Below are positions 11,992-22,847 of a stretch of 64,000 nt of DNA, piece after piece (positions within the stretch are counted from its first letter, which is position 1; each line of letters opens with the position of its first letter). The notes under the pieces are model-generated. The model was not told the DNA's origin and ran no database searches. It was given only the letters and a program-made list of their open reading frames with translations. Position numbers and translations under genes: made by a program. The stretch covers positions 3,782,001-3,846,000 of the forward strand of contig CM066300.1 in assembly GCA_033807695.1 (NCBI GenBank). Direction: 5' to 3'. The stretch is from Daedaleopsis sinensis (Eukaryota; Basidiomycota; Agaricomycetes; Polyporales; Polyporaceae).

Positions 11992-13618
11992 TCATACATG
12001 TGGCATGCTGTCCAGATTAACGGCGATGGCAAACCCTTTCGGACATTCTCCGGTGTGCTTCTCCACTGTCACTTGTATCTGTAACCGCAGGGGTTCGCTA
12101 CGGGACTCATTTTGCTTGGCTGCCCGTCGACACTTTGCAAATAAGGCCCACTTCTTCCACACTTTAATGCAGTCCTGTATTGTGCACGCTGTCAGCAATT
12201 ATATCGCGCTACAACGCGTGTCCATCCTCAACGAGCTAAAGTGACAAACCTCAGTCATGCCAAAAGCGACAAACGTTCCAAGAGGCACTGCAATGTTGAA
12301 TTTTTCGTGAGTGATCAAAATACGATAGATGCGTCAAGTTGTACTTACTCAATGCTTGGAATATGATTGACACAACGTGTAGCCCTGGCGACGGCACGTA
12401 AACGTCAAGGGCACCAAGGCTGAGATTGGAAATCAGCTGTTGAGGACTCATGACCTGTTGTGAGAGTTCTCACATGAGCAGGAAAGCCTGGAGGAATGTG
12501 AAGCCGACGATGCGCAGAGCTTGAGAAGTCGTCAGGCTGCGATGGCAATGACCGGAGAGTCGGGGCTGGGTTCTTATGGAATTACCGATCGCGTATACTG
12601 TGCCCGAGGATAGGTGAGTGTCGGAGAACAATGATGGGCTAGGTACGAGGTGTACGTGAATCAGGTACGTACTTTCCAGCCAGAGCGTTGTGGTCAGCGT
12701 GAGCACGGTGGTTATCTGCATCCCGATAGCGCTGATGCGATTAGAGTATCTTGGTTAGTATGTAACGTAGGAACGGCGGCGGGTGGAGTGACGCTCACAA
12801 AGCAGTATTTCTGAGAGAGCATGCCAACTCGTTGGGCATGTGCTGGACCTGGTCGGGATGGGCAACGCCGAGCTGTCAGATACAGCAGGGTCAGGTAAAG
12901 TGAAATGTCAACGGTCGCGAGTAGCCATAGGCGTACCGCCAGTGCGCCAGAAGAGAAGACGAGGAACACCATGTACGGCGCCATTGCCAACTACAACAAC
13001 TGGTGAGTGCATAGTCGTGTATATACATCATGTGCGTCTAGGCTCACCAGAGTTTGGGTGTATTCGGAAGACCAGTCCGGCGGTGCTAATAGTCGTATCG
13101 CGATCATGAGGTCGACTACCAATGCAAGTGATGCGAGGGGCAACCTGCATATGAGTCTGTCATCAGTCATCTAGTATTCCGAAGCCACAGCCTGATACCG
13201 ATATATCACTGTATGAGGGCGCTCACATGGTCGCTGTGCCGTCTACGAGAGCTGCTTGAGCTACGCATAGACTAGCTGGAGGGGTTGGCTCCCGGAGAGC
13301 TGCGCCGTACACCCTATATTGAACAACGATCTGAGCGGAATGCCGTGCCACGAGAGGTGAGCGAGAGACATACAAGAGATATGGAGGAAACGTAGCGAAG
13401 AATGTGACGATGAGAATGTTCACCGAGGTTGCGCTACGCCTTTGAGCACCGCTAGACACGAGTGTCGCGAAAAGCAGGAGCAGGGCAAATTGGCCGATGG
13501 TGGTCAAAACAAACGTTGTGGTGATGATTCCGCTCGCATTCGGTCCCAGACCTTGGTGTGTCGTCGATAGGGTGGAGTTTCCCGGACTGTGCGGCTCTTC
13601 AGGATGTGGTGTGTACAT
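11992..13618 (-). CDS. seven-transmembrane receptor-like protein (fungal 7TM family)
   Basis: About nine exons on the minus strand, starting ATG at 13618-13616 and ending at 11992. Seven hydrophobic segments can be read in order: IITTTFVLTTIGQFALLLLF; NILIVTFFATFPPYLL; SLCVAQAALVDG to LPLASLALVVDLMIAIRLL; MAPYMVFLVFSSGALAL; FAIGMQITTVLTLTTTLWLE; RIVGFTFLQAFLLILGAL; and HVVSIIFQALMPLGTFVAF. The C-terminus EDCIKVWKKWALFAKCRR is a basic cytosolic tail. The pattern PPYLL-x-G...P-x-SLC-x-AQAAL and the D-x-x-KxW tail recur in a large, poorly characterised Agaricomycete 7TM family. It is not a Ste3 pheromone receptor by motif. The junction before LPLASLAL uses an acceptor that inserts MTDDRLICR. A neater join fails by one base, so this segment is uncertain. 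Confidence 0.72.
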
Positions 13619-14554
13619 TGGTCGATTTTTCCTGCCCGTTAGTAACGGTAAGTTAAGGCCGCAAACAACTTGAAGTCTGTTCGAGGGTCGTAGGATGGGG
13701 GAGATGTTATGGATCTGCTTTTAACACAACTAGCAGTGGGTCATATAAGAGAAGTATGTTGCCAAAGTAGTGACTATCAGCACAGGTACGAGATCCATCT
13801 ATGAAGATGGGGCCCAGAATCCAGAATCCTTTGTCGGAACCATAAACCTCTTGTGCGTCACAACAGAGTCAAACCTTGTTTGAACTACTCCCACATGACG
13901 AGTGTATCAGAACAAGTGTTCTTGCCCATATAAATAGTTGACACTGGAAGCAGCTACCTTTGCTACAGAGTGGTCGCCAAAGCGAAAGCAAGAGAACGTT
14001 CTCGATCAGTCAGGAATGGCATTGATGAATGCCAACCGGTGTATCTAGGGAGGCAAGATGATCAGGACCATAAGAACATACCACTATCACAAACACTCAG
14101 GACGTACTTAAGATTCAGTCGACGATACGATAGGCACTGCAGGACCCAAACAGGTAACAATGTGGCTAAGAACAAGGATGAGTGTGCCGCTTTAGACGCT
14201 CATGTGTGGGAAGGAGTCTGGTGCATGTGATGTCCGAGTTTGGACAATGGCGGGACGAGAACTCAGAACGCATGAACCAGAGACGAGAGGGGTTGACCCG
14301 ATCCTCCTCCTCCGCCTCCACCCATTGTCCTTCCTTCCTTCCGCTTTCCCGCCAGTTACTTTGGAGAGGACTGTAGGCATTTTGTGGGTCTCAGGTGAGC
14401 AGAATATCTCTCTACACGTCGCAAGTTCGCATTATTCATGGACTCCGGGTGCCATATCATCCGCTGCATTGCTGCAGATGTCCTCACAGTGATTTTGATC
14501 CTCTCGTAACTGCATTCAGAGCCTCGCGAGTCGCGACAGTCTTGAACGGCCACA
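13619..14554. other. divergent intergenic region
   Basis: 936 bp between the 7TM start (minus) and the 1205-codon gene (plus). A CATATAAATAG sequence lies at about 13928-13938, but it is not well placed for either start codon. Frames here are short and unconvincing. No RNA gene is seen. Confidence 0.45.
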
Positions 14555-17500
14555 ATGTCAAACGCGACGCACAATCACGCCGGGTCTCCCGAAACCGCTG
14601 TGTCTACGCCCTCCTGGGCTCCTCCTCGCGCTCCTTTACCTCCGCACAGACTAGCGAAGCTTGCCAACGCTCTTGGAGTCTCCACGCCCGTTCCCGCGAG
14701 CCATACACTCACGTCTCCCGCATCAACTTATGCCCCTTCACCTACTGCCCCCCCTTCTGCAGTATCCCCTTCGTTCGACTTCCGGCGTTCTCCAACACCA
14801 TCAATAGGCTCCTCAGCCCACACGTACGTTCCGACCCCTCAGTCCTCCAAATACCTTCTCCACGTTGTTCCGCCCTCTCACCTGCCTCATGAGTCCGACT
14901 ATACGCACGAGAACGAACTTCTCCCCCCACCGCCCACTGCTTCTGGCTATCACGCACAGTTTCGGCGCGGCATCCTCATCCCTGTCTACCCCACGCTTCA
15001 GAGTCAACTCCATGCCATTGCGAAGGAATACGCCCTGCCTAGCACGGTAGGCCTCGTTCTCTACCTCATTAACACTTCCCCCTCCACCAATGCCGCCATG
15101 CGACTCGGCAGCATCTCTGAAGAGGACGGAGAGCCGGGCCCAAGGATCTCAGAAGAAATTTGGAGACACATCTGGGTACGCGTTCTCAAGGCTGAACGTG
15201 ATGACTCGCCATTATCCTCGGTACGGACACACGGCCTTGGCTTCGGAAGCCCCGCCGCTCAGTCTTCGCCCTCACTATTGCAAGACGTCTTATCAAATTC
15301 AAACCCGCTACGCCCTCTTCTCTCCCCCATGCGGACGGAGCCTCCACGCCTTATGACACCTTCTCCGTCGACCTCGGCTTCTCATTCTGCCCTCTCCTCG
15401 CGTTCTGGTCTTGACTCCCCAGATTCTGCGACGTCTATATCCGACAGCGGAAACGCAGAGGAAATCCCGCTCCCAGGTTTGATCTCCCCGGCACTCATCC
15501 CCATCCTCGCAAAGGTGGAGTTCGACGTTGACAAGCGTAAGGCGACTTGGTACGGGAGATGGAAGAAGACGAGACGCGCACAACACGCGAAACGCGCCGA
15601 AAGCCGGCTGGGATCCAGGATGAGGGCGGGTTCTAGGGCGGGCGATGACTCTACCGTGGATGGCGAGGAAGAAGATGGGGACAGGAAGCCGGCGTTGGAG
15701 TTGCGACTCGTTGGGCGCTTGGAAGCAGAAGCGAACACGCCCATGCACCTTCGCCCCAGGAATGGCAGGCTACTTGGTCCGGAGGAGGACGATGGATACT
15801 CGCAACTGCCTGACTCAGACCAAGAGGATGAGGACGTCACGGCCAAGTATGGGAAAGGGACCGTAAGTCGTGATCCATTGGCGGACGTGTTCGGCACGGA
15901 TGCTGAGACCTGGGCGGACATTCGCGCTGAATCCCAACTCGACCAGAAGAAAGTCGTGAACCCGAACATCGTAGATCTTGCTCTTGATGGTGCTCAACTG
16001 TCAGCGCTACCCGACCCTTCCGCGGACAGTGACGAGAGTGAGGACATAGATGACGCAGACGAGGTCGCGGAACTGTTGAAGAGGAACTCGCGACCACGAT
16101 TGTCCGTCGCAATACCCAGCTCCCCTCCCAATCGTCGTCGCAGTGGTTCTCAAGGTTCGACCTTGTCCAGGAAGCACATTCCTCCAGCGTTGAACCTCGC
16201 GCCATCTCTGCCCAATGCTACACCTCAGGATGGCGCAGGTCTAGCGTATCTGACAGAAGCAACACCGCCTATCGAGGAATCCGAAAGTGAGCCTTCGGAT
16301 GGTGAGGAAACTCATCGGCCCGCCAGACGAAGCCCGCTTGGAGAGAGGCGCGACGGCGTATTCTTCGATGAGCTCAACCTGGGACTCGACCCGTCCGTTG
16401 AGGTTTGGACCGAAGTGTCTTTGCAGCGTGTGCAGCCACTGACGATTCTTTTAAAGTATGACGATAATGATCCGGACGATCGCCGAAAGAGCCAGGTCCT
16501 GATGATGGCACAGCTAGATGAGATCGAGCGGGTCAGTAATCTGTTCGTTTGTGGACTCCGTGTTGGCTCAATTACCCCTCAGACACTCGCTCAGTTCTCC
16601 CCTCGCAAGCTGGCCATTGAAGATCTGGCCGCTGAGACGCCTACCGGTATGCCCTCCATCGCCAGCTTAACTCCTTCGCCAAATTGGAACGCTACTGCCA
16701 GCCATGGTCCTTCGCCTAACCCCTCTCCCCAACCAGGGTTTGTAGTATGATACCAGTGATTCGTATATACCAGTACTGAGATTTTCGGTAGACCTCCGCC
16801 AGCGGGCGCATCATGGCCCGCTGTTCCATACTCCATGTTGAACAACACGACCTCTTCGTCGCCTGATCCCGAGAGGGCGGAAGGACATCCATCTCCGCCG
16901 CGCATAGCCTTCAATGGCATATCGACAGACATTCCAAGATCGCCATTCCAGAGTCATTACACAAACCAAGACGGGATGTCTGACGAATCCCTTGCTCGGA
17001 AGCGAGAACTGGAGGAAGAGGATGGTCTATATCCCCCACTCGTTGCTCCTCCACGCCTGCGTATGTCGGGTCAAGACTCGCCTGTCATCCCGCTGTCTCC
17101 AGATCCGTTCGGTCGGTTCCCTTCCGATCGAGACGTACAACCTCCGAGGCGTGAAGAGTCGCCGGCAGTGAAGAAGGGTTCCGCCCTGCGGCAAAGTCAC
17201 AAAAGCCGAGGCTCCGACGCGCCCTCCAGCCGGTTTTCCGTCGACTCGCTAGCCTCGGAAGAGGGCAAACTAGCGGCCAAGCAAAACACTTCGCTCATGA
17301 GCGTAAAGACTATCAAGAAGCTGTGGCGACGTACGAACAAGGCGTCCGTCTCGGGCTCCAGCACTCCCGCAGCGCCGGAGTCAGGTCGCACCTCCCCCAA
17401 CTCGGCCCCGCCTTCCAACGGTCAACCATCCGGTAAACGCATGTCAAGGACATCGTCGCGTCCTCCCGTTCCTGAGCAGCCGAAATCCGCACCCGGTCCC

Positions 17501-18226
17501 GCGATGCTCATGCCACAGCGCAAGGGTACTCCACACCACCTACACTGGAATCAAGAATCCCCGTACCCTGTCCACCCTCCGATATCTAGGACACCCTCGC
17601 CAGGTGTGCCCTCTATGCCTGCTACAACACCACCTTTGCCCGCCTCGGCTCCTCCCTTCTCCAATCAAGCGGACAAGAGCAGTGTCAGAAAGTCCATACT
17701 CAAATCCTTCAAGTCGCAGTCTGGTAGTATCTCCGCGCACTCCTCGCAGTCATCATTATCTACGCCAAGCACCGCCAACGAAACTCAGCCACTAGAGACT
17801 CGTAAACGGAACGGGAGTGTCGTGGAACTTTCGTCAGTCATGAAGCGCGCATCGGGTGTCTCGTCGACGATGACGCTGGTCGACATTCCTCGGAGCCCGC
17901 CATTACCAGAGCACCTACCCGGGACGACCTCTCGCTCAGCAAGCCGGCAGTCGCAGCTCTCCAACGCTAGCGCACGGATGCGGGGACAGAGACCGAGTAT
18001 CTCGTCGACGGAGTCATCATCCTCCCGCGCGCCATCGCGTCTCATGGCCGGTGCGTCCCCGCCGCGCGGCGGGGCCCTGTCCGTTCCGCGAACATCGAGC
18101 GAATCGTATGACAGCCGGCCGAGCTTCGACGAGTCGCAGTTCGAGATGGTCTCGCCGAAGGTTGCCCCGCACACGCTGACCTACCCATATCACGGGCTGG
18201 ATCATTCGATGTCCTCAGCTGAGTAG
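14555..18226 (+). CDS. large conserved-looking protein of unknown function
   Basis: Two exons, 14555-16737 and 16792-18226, separated by a 54-nt intron, give 1205 residues. I do not recognise the family. Residues about 95-200 look like a folded domain: SSKYLLHVVPPSHLPHES, then FRRGILIPVYPTLQSQLHAI, then KEYALPSTVGLVLYLINT and ISEEIWRHIWVRVLKAE. A second ordered piece follows near residue 310 (LAKVEFDVDKRKATWYGRWK with RRAQHAKR) and another near residue 605 (FFDELNLGLDPSVEVWTEVS). The rest is Ser/Pro/Thr-rich and charged, consistent with a phosphorylated scaffold or regulator. The C-terminal half carries basic patches (TIKKLWRRTNK, SVRKSILKSFKSQ). No catalytic motif, signal peptide or membrane helix is visible. 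Confidence 0.78.
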
Positions 18227-18764
18227 TCAGCGCGGCATCTTGTATAGTCTATCTGACCCCATCTGCTTTCTGTTACCGTCGCTATATAGTACACTGGCTC
18301 TCTCCTACGTACCGTACAGATTCACTTCGTAGCTTCGTCTCCGGGGCTGGGATGGGCGCGGACCTCGCCTGTCGACCAGGCGGGCGGTCTCTTTCACGCT
18401 CACGCTTATTTCGATTAGACATTGAACGCTTCCCGCTACGCTTCGTATCCTCGCTCCTAACTATGCTCCCGCCCCTCACGTGGTGCCATGCCTCACGTTG
18501 TTGCTGCACACGACGCGTGATATATTCCTCCGAAATCTTTGCTTACGCTCGTTTACGATACGTAGTCACTATTGCTTATGCTCGTTCTGATTTGCCAGTC
18601 TTACGCACCCATCATCTACGTACAATCTTACGTCCGTCTCGCTGCTGCACCCCGCATGTGTTATTATTATCTCGCCCATCTGTTGATATAGGAGCAGTCG
18701 CACAGTCACACATAATACATGTGTGATACATATGCAATGGGGGGATGCTGTAGTCGTACGCTTA
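18227..18764. other. convergent 3' intergenic region
   Basis: 538 bp between the 3' ends of the 1205-residue gene and isocitrate lyase. Pyrimidine-rich; no coding signal. Confidence 0.45.
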
Positions 18765-20957
18765 CTAGAATGAGTGTTCTGTCGAGTCTTTGCCCACGGC
18801 CGATGTGCTCGACGAGCCAGCGGAGACGGTCGTCAGAATGCGGTCAATGTAGTTGGCTCCGCTCCTGGATGAATGGATACGATGGTTAGAAGGCACGTCA
18901 TTGTGGGGGTATCATTTGTACGAACCATTTCTGGTGCGTGAGCACGTCGCAGCCGATCTCCTTCTCCTTCTTCTGGATCAGGTTCACGTATGCGAGCATG
19001 CCGTCAGTCTTGAACTTGGCAGCAAGCTCGGCCGCCGTGACTGCGTTCAGATGGAGACCGGCCAACGAGATGAGTTGCAGGACGAATCTGCGAAGCGATG
19101 AGAATCAACACAGTTACTCGACGAGGACAGGGCGCTGGTGTCACTCACCCTTCCTTGCCAAGGTCCCAGACAAAGTTCTTCAAATCGGTGTCTGAGAACC
19201 CTTGCCCGCCCCAGTTGAAGCTAGGGCTCAAGTTGTAGACGAACCACCTGTGCCAGACATCAATGGTAAGTGTTGGTACTGCCAGAATAGAGCGACTTTT
19301 GGACACACTTGCCGGAGTACTTCTCGCGAATCTTACGAGAGAAGTAGCGAGCCTGCTGGAGGTCGGGAAGCTTAGTCTCGAGCCAGATCATGTCCGCGTA
19401 TTGTGCGAACGCAAGCTCCCGCTTGATCGCAGCCTCGACGCCGCCGGTGTAGTGGTAATAACCTTCCCTGGTCTTGGGCACTGGTATTTTCGGTTGAGTG
19501 AGACTTTTGGGACAGTGTCGATACTCCACTCACGATCCCAGTTCCAGTAGATGTCCTCCCCGAGGATGTCCCTGGCGATCTCCCGGGCATCTGCGTTGGA
19601 CTTGCCATCTGCGGCTTCGCGGTAAGCCTTCAGCGCCCCCTCCTTGTCAGCCACACTGGACCTCTGAAGAGCCTTCTCGAACGCTAACATCGACCTGCTG
19701 TCAGCTGTGACGTTCCCCGTCGTCTGCAACGTGAACCGTACCTTGGCCGAAGGTGCAGAGCGGGTTGCGCGCAAGCCACTCCGCCTCAATCCGGTCAATC
19801 TCAGCGCCGCTCTTGCCCTCCGCCTCGGCTGCGGCGATGACCTCCGCGAGCGCACGGTCCGGCGAGGAGACGCCCTTGATGAACTCGTGGTCAAGGACGT
19901 CGACGGTGCTCGAGAGGAGCTTCGCAGACTCGGCGTCCGTGCGCGCGATGAGCAGCATCGTCGACTTCATCATGTCGAGCTGGAAGCGCGCCGCGATGAG
20001 GCGCGAGACGTGCGCGGAGGCAGGCACGAGGACCTTGCCCGCCAGGTGTCCGCACTTCTTGCCGCCGACGAGTTGGTCTTCCAAATGAATAGCAGACGCG
20101 CCCTGAATGTCTTTGTATGAGCACTCGCCGCTCATAGGACCATCGCGATGAGAACGCACCGACTCTGCAAACAGCTTAACGAGCTTCATCACGGTGGAGA
20201 GTCCGCCATGGCTGACCAGCACGATTGGCTGTTTCGTCAGTCTATCCGCGCCGCGCGAGCGTGAAGAGGCATGCTTACCCCATATCCGCGTCCGCGATGA
20301 TTGGTCGTAGGTAGTCGATGTAAGGCATCTTCGACCGTGCCTCCAAGCTCGCGAACATACGTTCGTCATAGTGCTTCTTGTCGTGCAACTGCTGCGCGCG
20401 GAATATCCGGTGTACCTGGTTCGGAACAGTGGTGTAGGGGTAGTCTCTGCAGCCCATGGACGTACATAAGCAGCCATAGAAGTGCAGTCACCGGATAAGG
20501 GAACGCACCCAATATCTGGCCCAACATCGTTGTTGCCCGTAGTCAATACACTCGAGCACGCCCATCCGCTCACGTACACGACCTCCTGGTGCGGCGCCAT
20601 TTGTGTCATTTGCACGGGGTCGATTGCGCCCATAGTATGCACAGGTCTTCCTTCTGCGGCCGCATTCTCGAAGAGCGAGTAGAGCTTGTTCGCAAGGAGT
20701 GTGGAGTGAAGGGGGAGGACCGGCATCGCACCCTGCTTTGACGCGACCTGCGCCGCGGTGTACGGCCGCCTGAGGCTCGCGAACCGCGGCTGGTTGAAGA
20801 AAGCTTCTATATCCGCAACGCGGGCATCGAACTCTGCTTGTTCTTCGGCCGGAGTGGGTGGTGTGAGTGGGAGAGCAGGGATGGAACTCATTGCGCGAGA
20901 AGCAGAGGGAAGCAACCTGAGACGATTTGAGGTGCGTAAGGCCGTTCGGAGGATCAT
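18765..20957 (-). CDS. ICL1: isocitrate lyase
   Basis: About nine exons on the minus strand encode roughly 575 residues. Key motifs: [71 protein letters not shown], and [15 protein letters not shown], which carries the catalytic cysteine. Then come [44 protein letters not shown] and [18 protein letters not shown]. These are glyoxylate-cycle isocitrate lyase features. The paralogous 2-methylisocitrate lyase usually has HTYGALDPVQ and GTKKCGHMAG instead. The first ATG (20957) adds an Arg-rich stretch [20 protein letters not shown] like a mitochondrial presequence. A second ATG at 20891 starts [18 protein letters not shown], closer to cytosolic or peroxisomal enzymes. It cleaves isocitrate to glyoxylate and succinate during growth on C2 compounds or lipids. 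Confidence 0.9.
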
Positions 20958-21328
20958 GATGTGAGTATATTCACAAGGTTCTGCACGTCCTTGACGAAAG
21001 CAGAGGGTGCGTAGACACACAGAGAGGAAGGATGGTGTATAGAGTTCGGACGGAGAAGTACAACTTGCAAGCGTCTGAGTATTATACCCCGGATTCCGGT
21101 CAATTCGGAACACATTCGGACCGCTTGCCATCTCACGAAACATGCATTTCCGACGAGTCCGATCTGGGTCCGACTCGGTGAATCCGTCCGAAGCGTGTAA
21201 GTAGCCTGGCACGAACATTATTCTTACATTCATTCTCGAAGTTCTCCGATTTCGGTACATCAGCCAAAAGCTCTCATCGTGGTTGCGCGCCATTGTTACT
21301 ACTAACTCTTCGTCCCTCCTCGCGTTGC
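20958..21328. other. isocitrate lyase upstream region
   Basis: 371 bp between the ICL1 start and the 3' end of the membrane-protein gene on the same strand. A frame running through it continues the ICL1 frame but lacks a better ATG. Inverted CGGA/TCCG elements occur near 21045-21130 (for example ttccggtcaattcgga), which could be sites for zinc-cluster regulators; this is inference only. Confidence 0.35.
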
Positions 21329-22235
21329 TCATGATTCAAGCTTCCCCAAGAGCCAGCAGCTCGCAAGAACCTGTCCAAGGAAGAGGGGCGCATGAACCCA
21401 GCGGGTGTTGGTGGTCGGCGCTCTACATGGACAAGCTCCACTGAGCGACCGAACGAGTGACTACGGCGAGGAGATTATATTACTCACGAGCCAAAGGAGA
21501 AATGGGCCTGAGCCCCGACGATGAAGAGGATTATGCCCAGAAGACGATTTCTGTGCGTTTTGTAGCCCGTCTTCGTGGACATCGGCGCAAGCGAGGTGTA
21601 AACGCAGATTCCGGCAAGAAAGATTGCGCATTCGACGAAGAAAGTGACAGCGGTGTGGTCGAACATGCCCGCACCCAGATGATATGAATCATGCGGAGTT
21701 ATTTTGATGTCTAAGCAGCGAACATACTGTCAGAACAAGGATGTGGGGGGGGAGATTGACGGTATCGAGCTACCTTCGCGATGGGATGGCCATTCTAGCA
21801 GGAAGTGGCTCATAGATGCAGCAACGATAGCTACTTGATCGGTCAGAGTCACAGGCGCAGACGTGCGCTGTGTGTATATGACGGCGAGAAGGATCCCTAG
21901 AGTCAAAATTAGTATACGGAGAAGGGACATTGCTAGGATATTCATACCGGCGAGTGTCATGCCTAGGAGAGAATGGCTGTAAGGGTAGTCGTTCGAATAG
22001 GGGAAGCATCCTCGAGGAACAAGTGATTGATCCAGATTGAAAGTCTCGATGCCGAATAATTGGAGGGTAAAAAAAGAAACGTCCGGCAACGCTCCGGCCA
22101 ATGTGAGGAGGGACAGAGGAACCCCTGGTGCAAATGGTTTTGCGACAAGGCCTATGAGGAAAGAATCAAACTGTGCAACGTTGAGATCTCAAATCAAGAA
22201 CGGGGCGAACCTGAAGCGTAGTGTGCGATCCACAT
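21329..22235 (-). CDS. polytopic membrane protein of unknown function
   Basis: Five exons on the minus strand: MWIAHYAS (ATG at 22235), then [20 protein letters not shown] with [18 protein letters not shown], then [15 protein letters not shown] joined to [36 protein letters not shown] follows, with [20 protein letters not shown], and [19 protein letters not shown] is joined to a last exon ending [21 protein letters not shown]. Four to five hydrophobic helices are visible. The His-rich signatures H-Y/F-A-x-G, PD...[11 protein letters not shown] and SHxxL(D/E)xxxHRxD resemble a bacterial and fungal family of uncharacterised integral membrane proteins, sometimes described as putative permeases or metal-dependent hydrolases. 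Conserved His/Asp positions could bind metal. Function is not established. Confidence 0.75.
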
Positions 22236-22847
22236 TGTACTGAGGTGAGTCGACGAGTTTGAATGGGACACTCCTCTGCAGCGAATGGAGGCACGAGCTA
22301 GTTATATAGAATCGTGAGCAGGTTGTGTGCTCAACAATGACGCGTGTGGGTCAACGTGAAGCTTCTCCGTGCGGGACCATAGCGGATTCCGGGTGGAGTA
22401 AGAGCTATTCATGATCTCTTCGACGACACCAGACGTCGAACATACCGGCAAGCGCGCAGATGTGTACCTGTAGTCTGCACATGTAGTGGTTAGTAGAGTC
22501 TCGACACTGGATAATCATGTCGACGTCACTGGCTAAGTTAGAGTCGGAGTCGAACCTGCGGTACGCGTAAGCGCCACAGATCGTTATCTCAGATCAAGAC
22601 GTGAGTCTGTGACTTGGCGTGACGGAACGCGTTTGGGGCATCGTAGCGTTTATGAGTTGATTAGCACACTCACCTCACGCACCCTCAACTACCTGTTTCT
22701 TCACTCATACGTGCTGTGAACTGCTTGGAGAAGATTGGTTGTGGCTCTTATCACGTACTACTTACTAAGTCACGCCGCTGGAAGTATCAGTTCGCTGTCG
22801 ACTTAGACATCTCGCCACCACGTTGAACTCCTGGATCCACCGAGATT
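22236..22847. other. divergent intergenic region
   Basis: 612 bp between the membrane-protein gene (minus) and the Sro7-like gene (plus). No coding signal. A GGAGTCGAACC string near 22546 resembles the T-arm of a minus-strand tRNA, but its stem does not pair, so I do not call one. Confidence 0.45.

Noticed and set aside
15308..15969. Minus-strand frames of 146 and 195 codons
   Set aside because: Antisense of the 1205-residue gene, whose frame is continuous over 2.2 kb and continues across a proper intron.
19707..20120. Plus-strand frames opposite isocitrate lyase
   Set aside because: Shadow of GC-biased codons in the lyase gene; no independent start, splice or family signal.
18765..20957. 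2-methylisocitrate lyase as the identity of the lyase gene
   Set aside because: Motifs [10 protein letters not shown] and [10 protein letters not shown] fit isocitrate lyase; the paralogue usually has HTYGALDPVQ and GTKKCGHMAG. Kept only as a minor alternative.
22520..22620. tRNA-like string on the minus strand (GGTTCGACTCC)
   Set aside because: T-stem positions do not pair, no acceptor stem matches and no anticodon arm is found.
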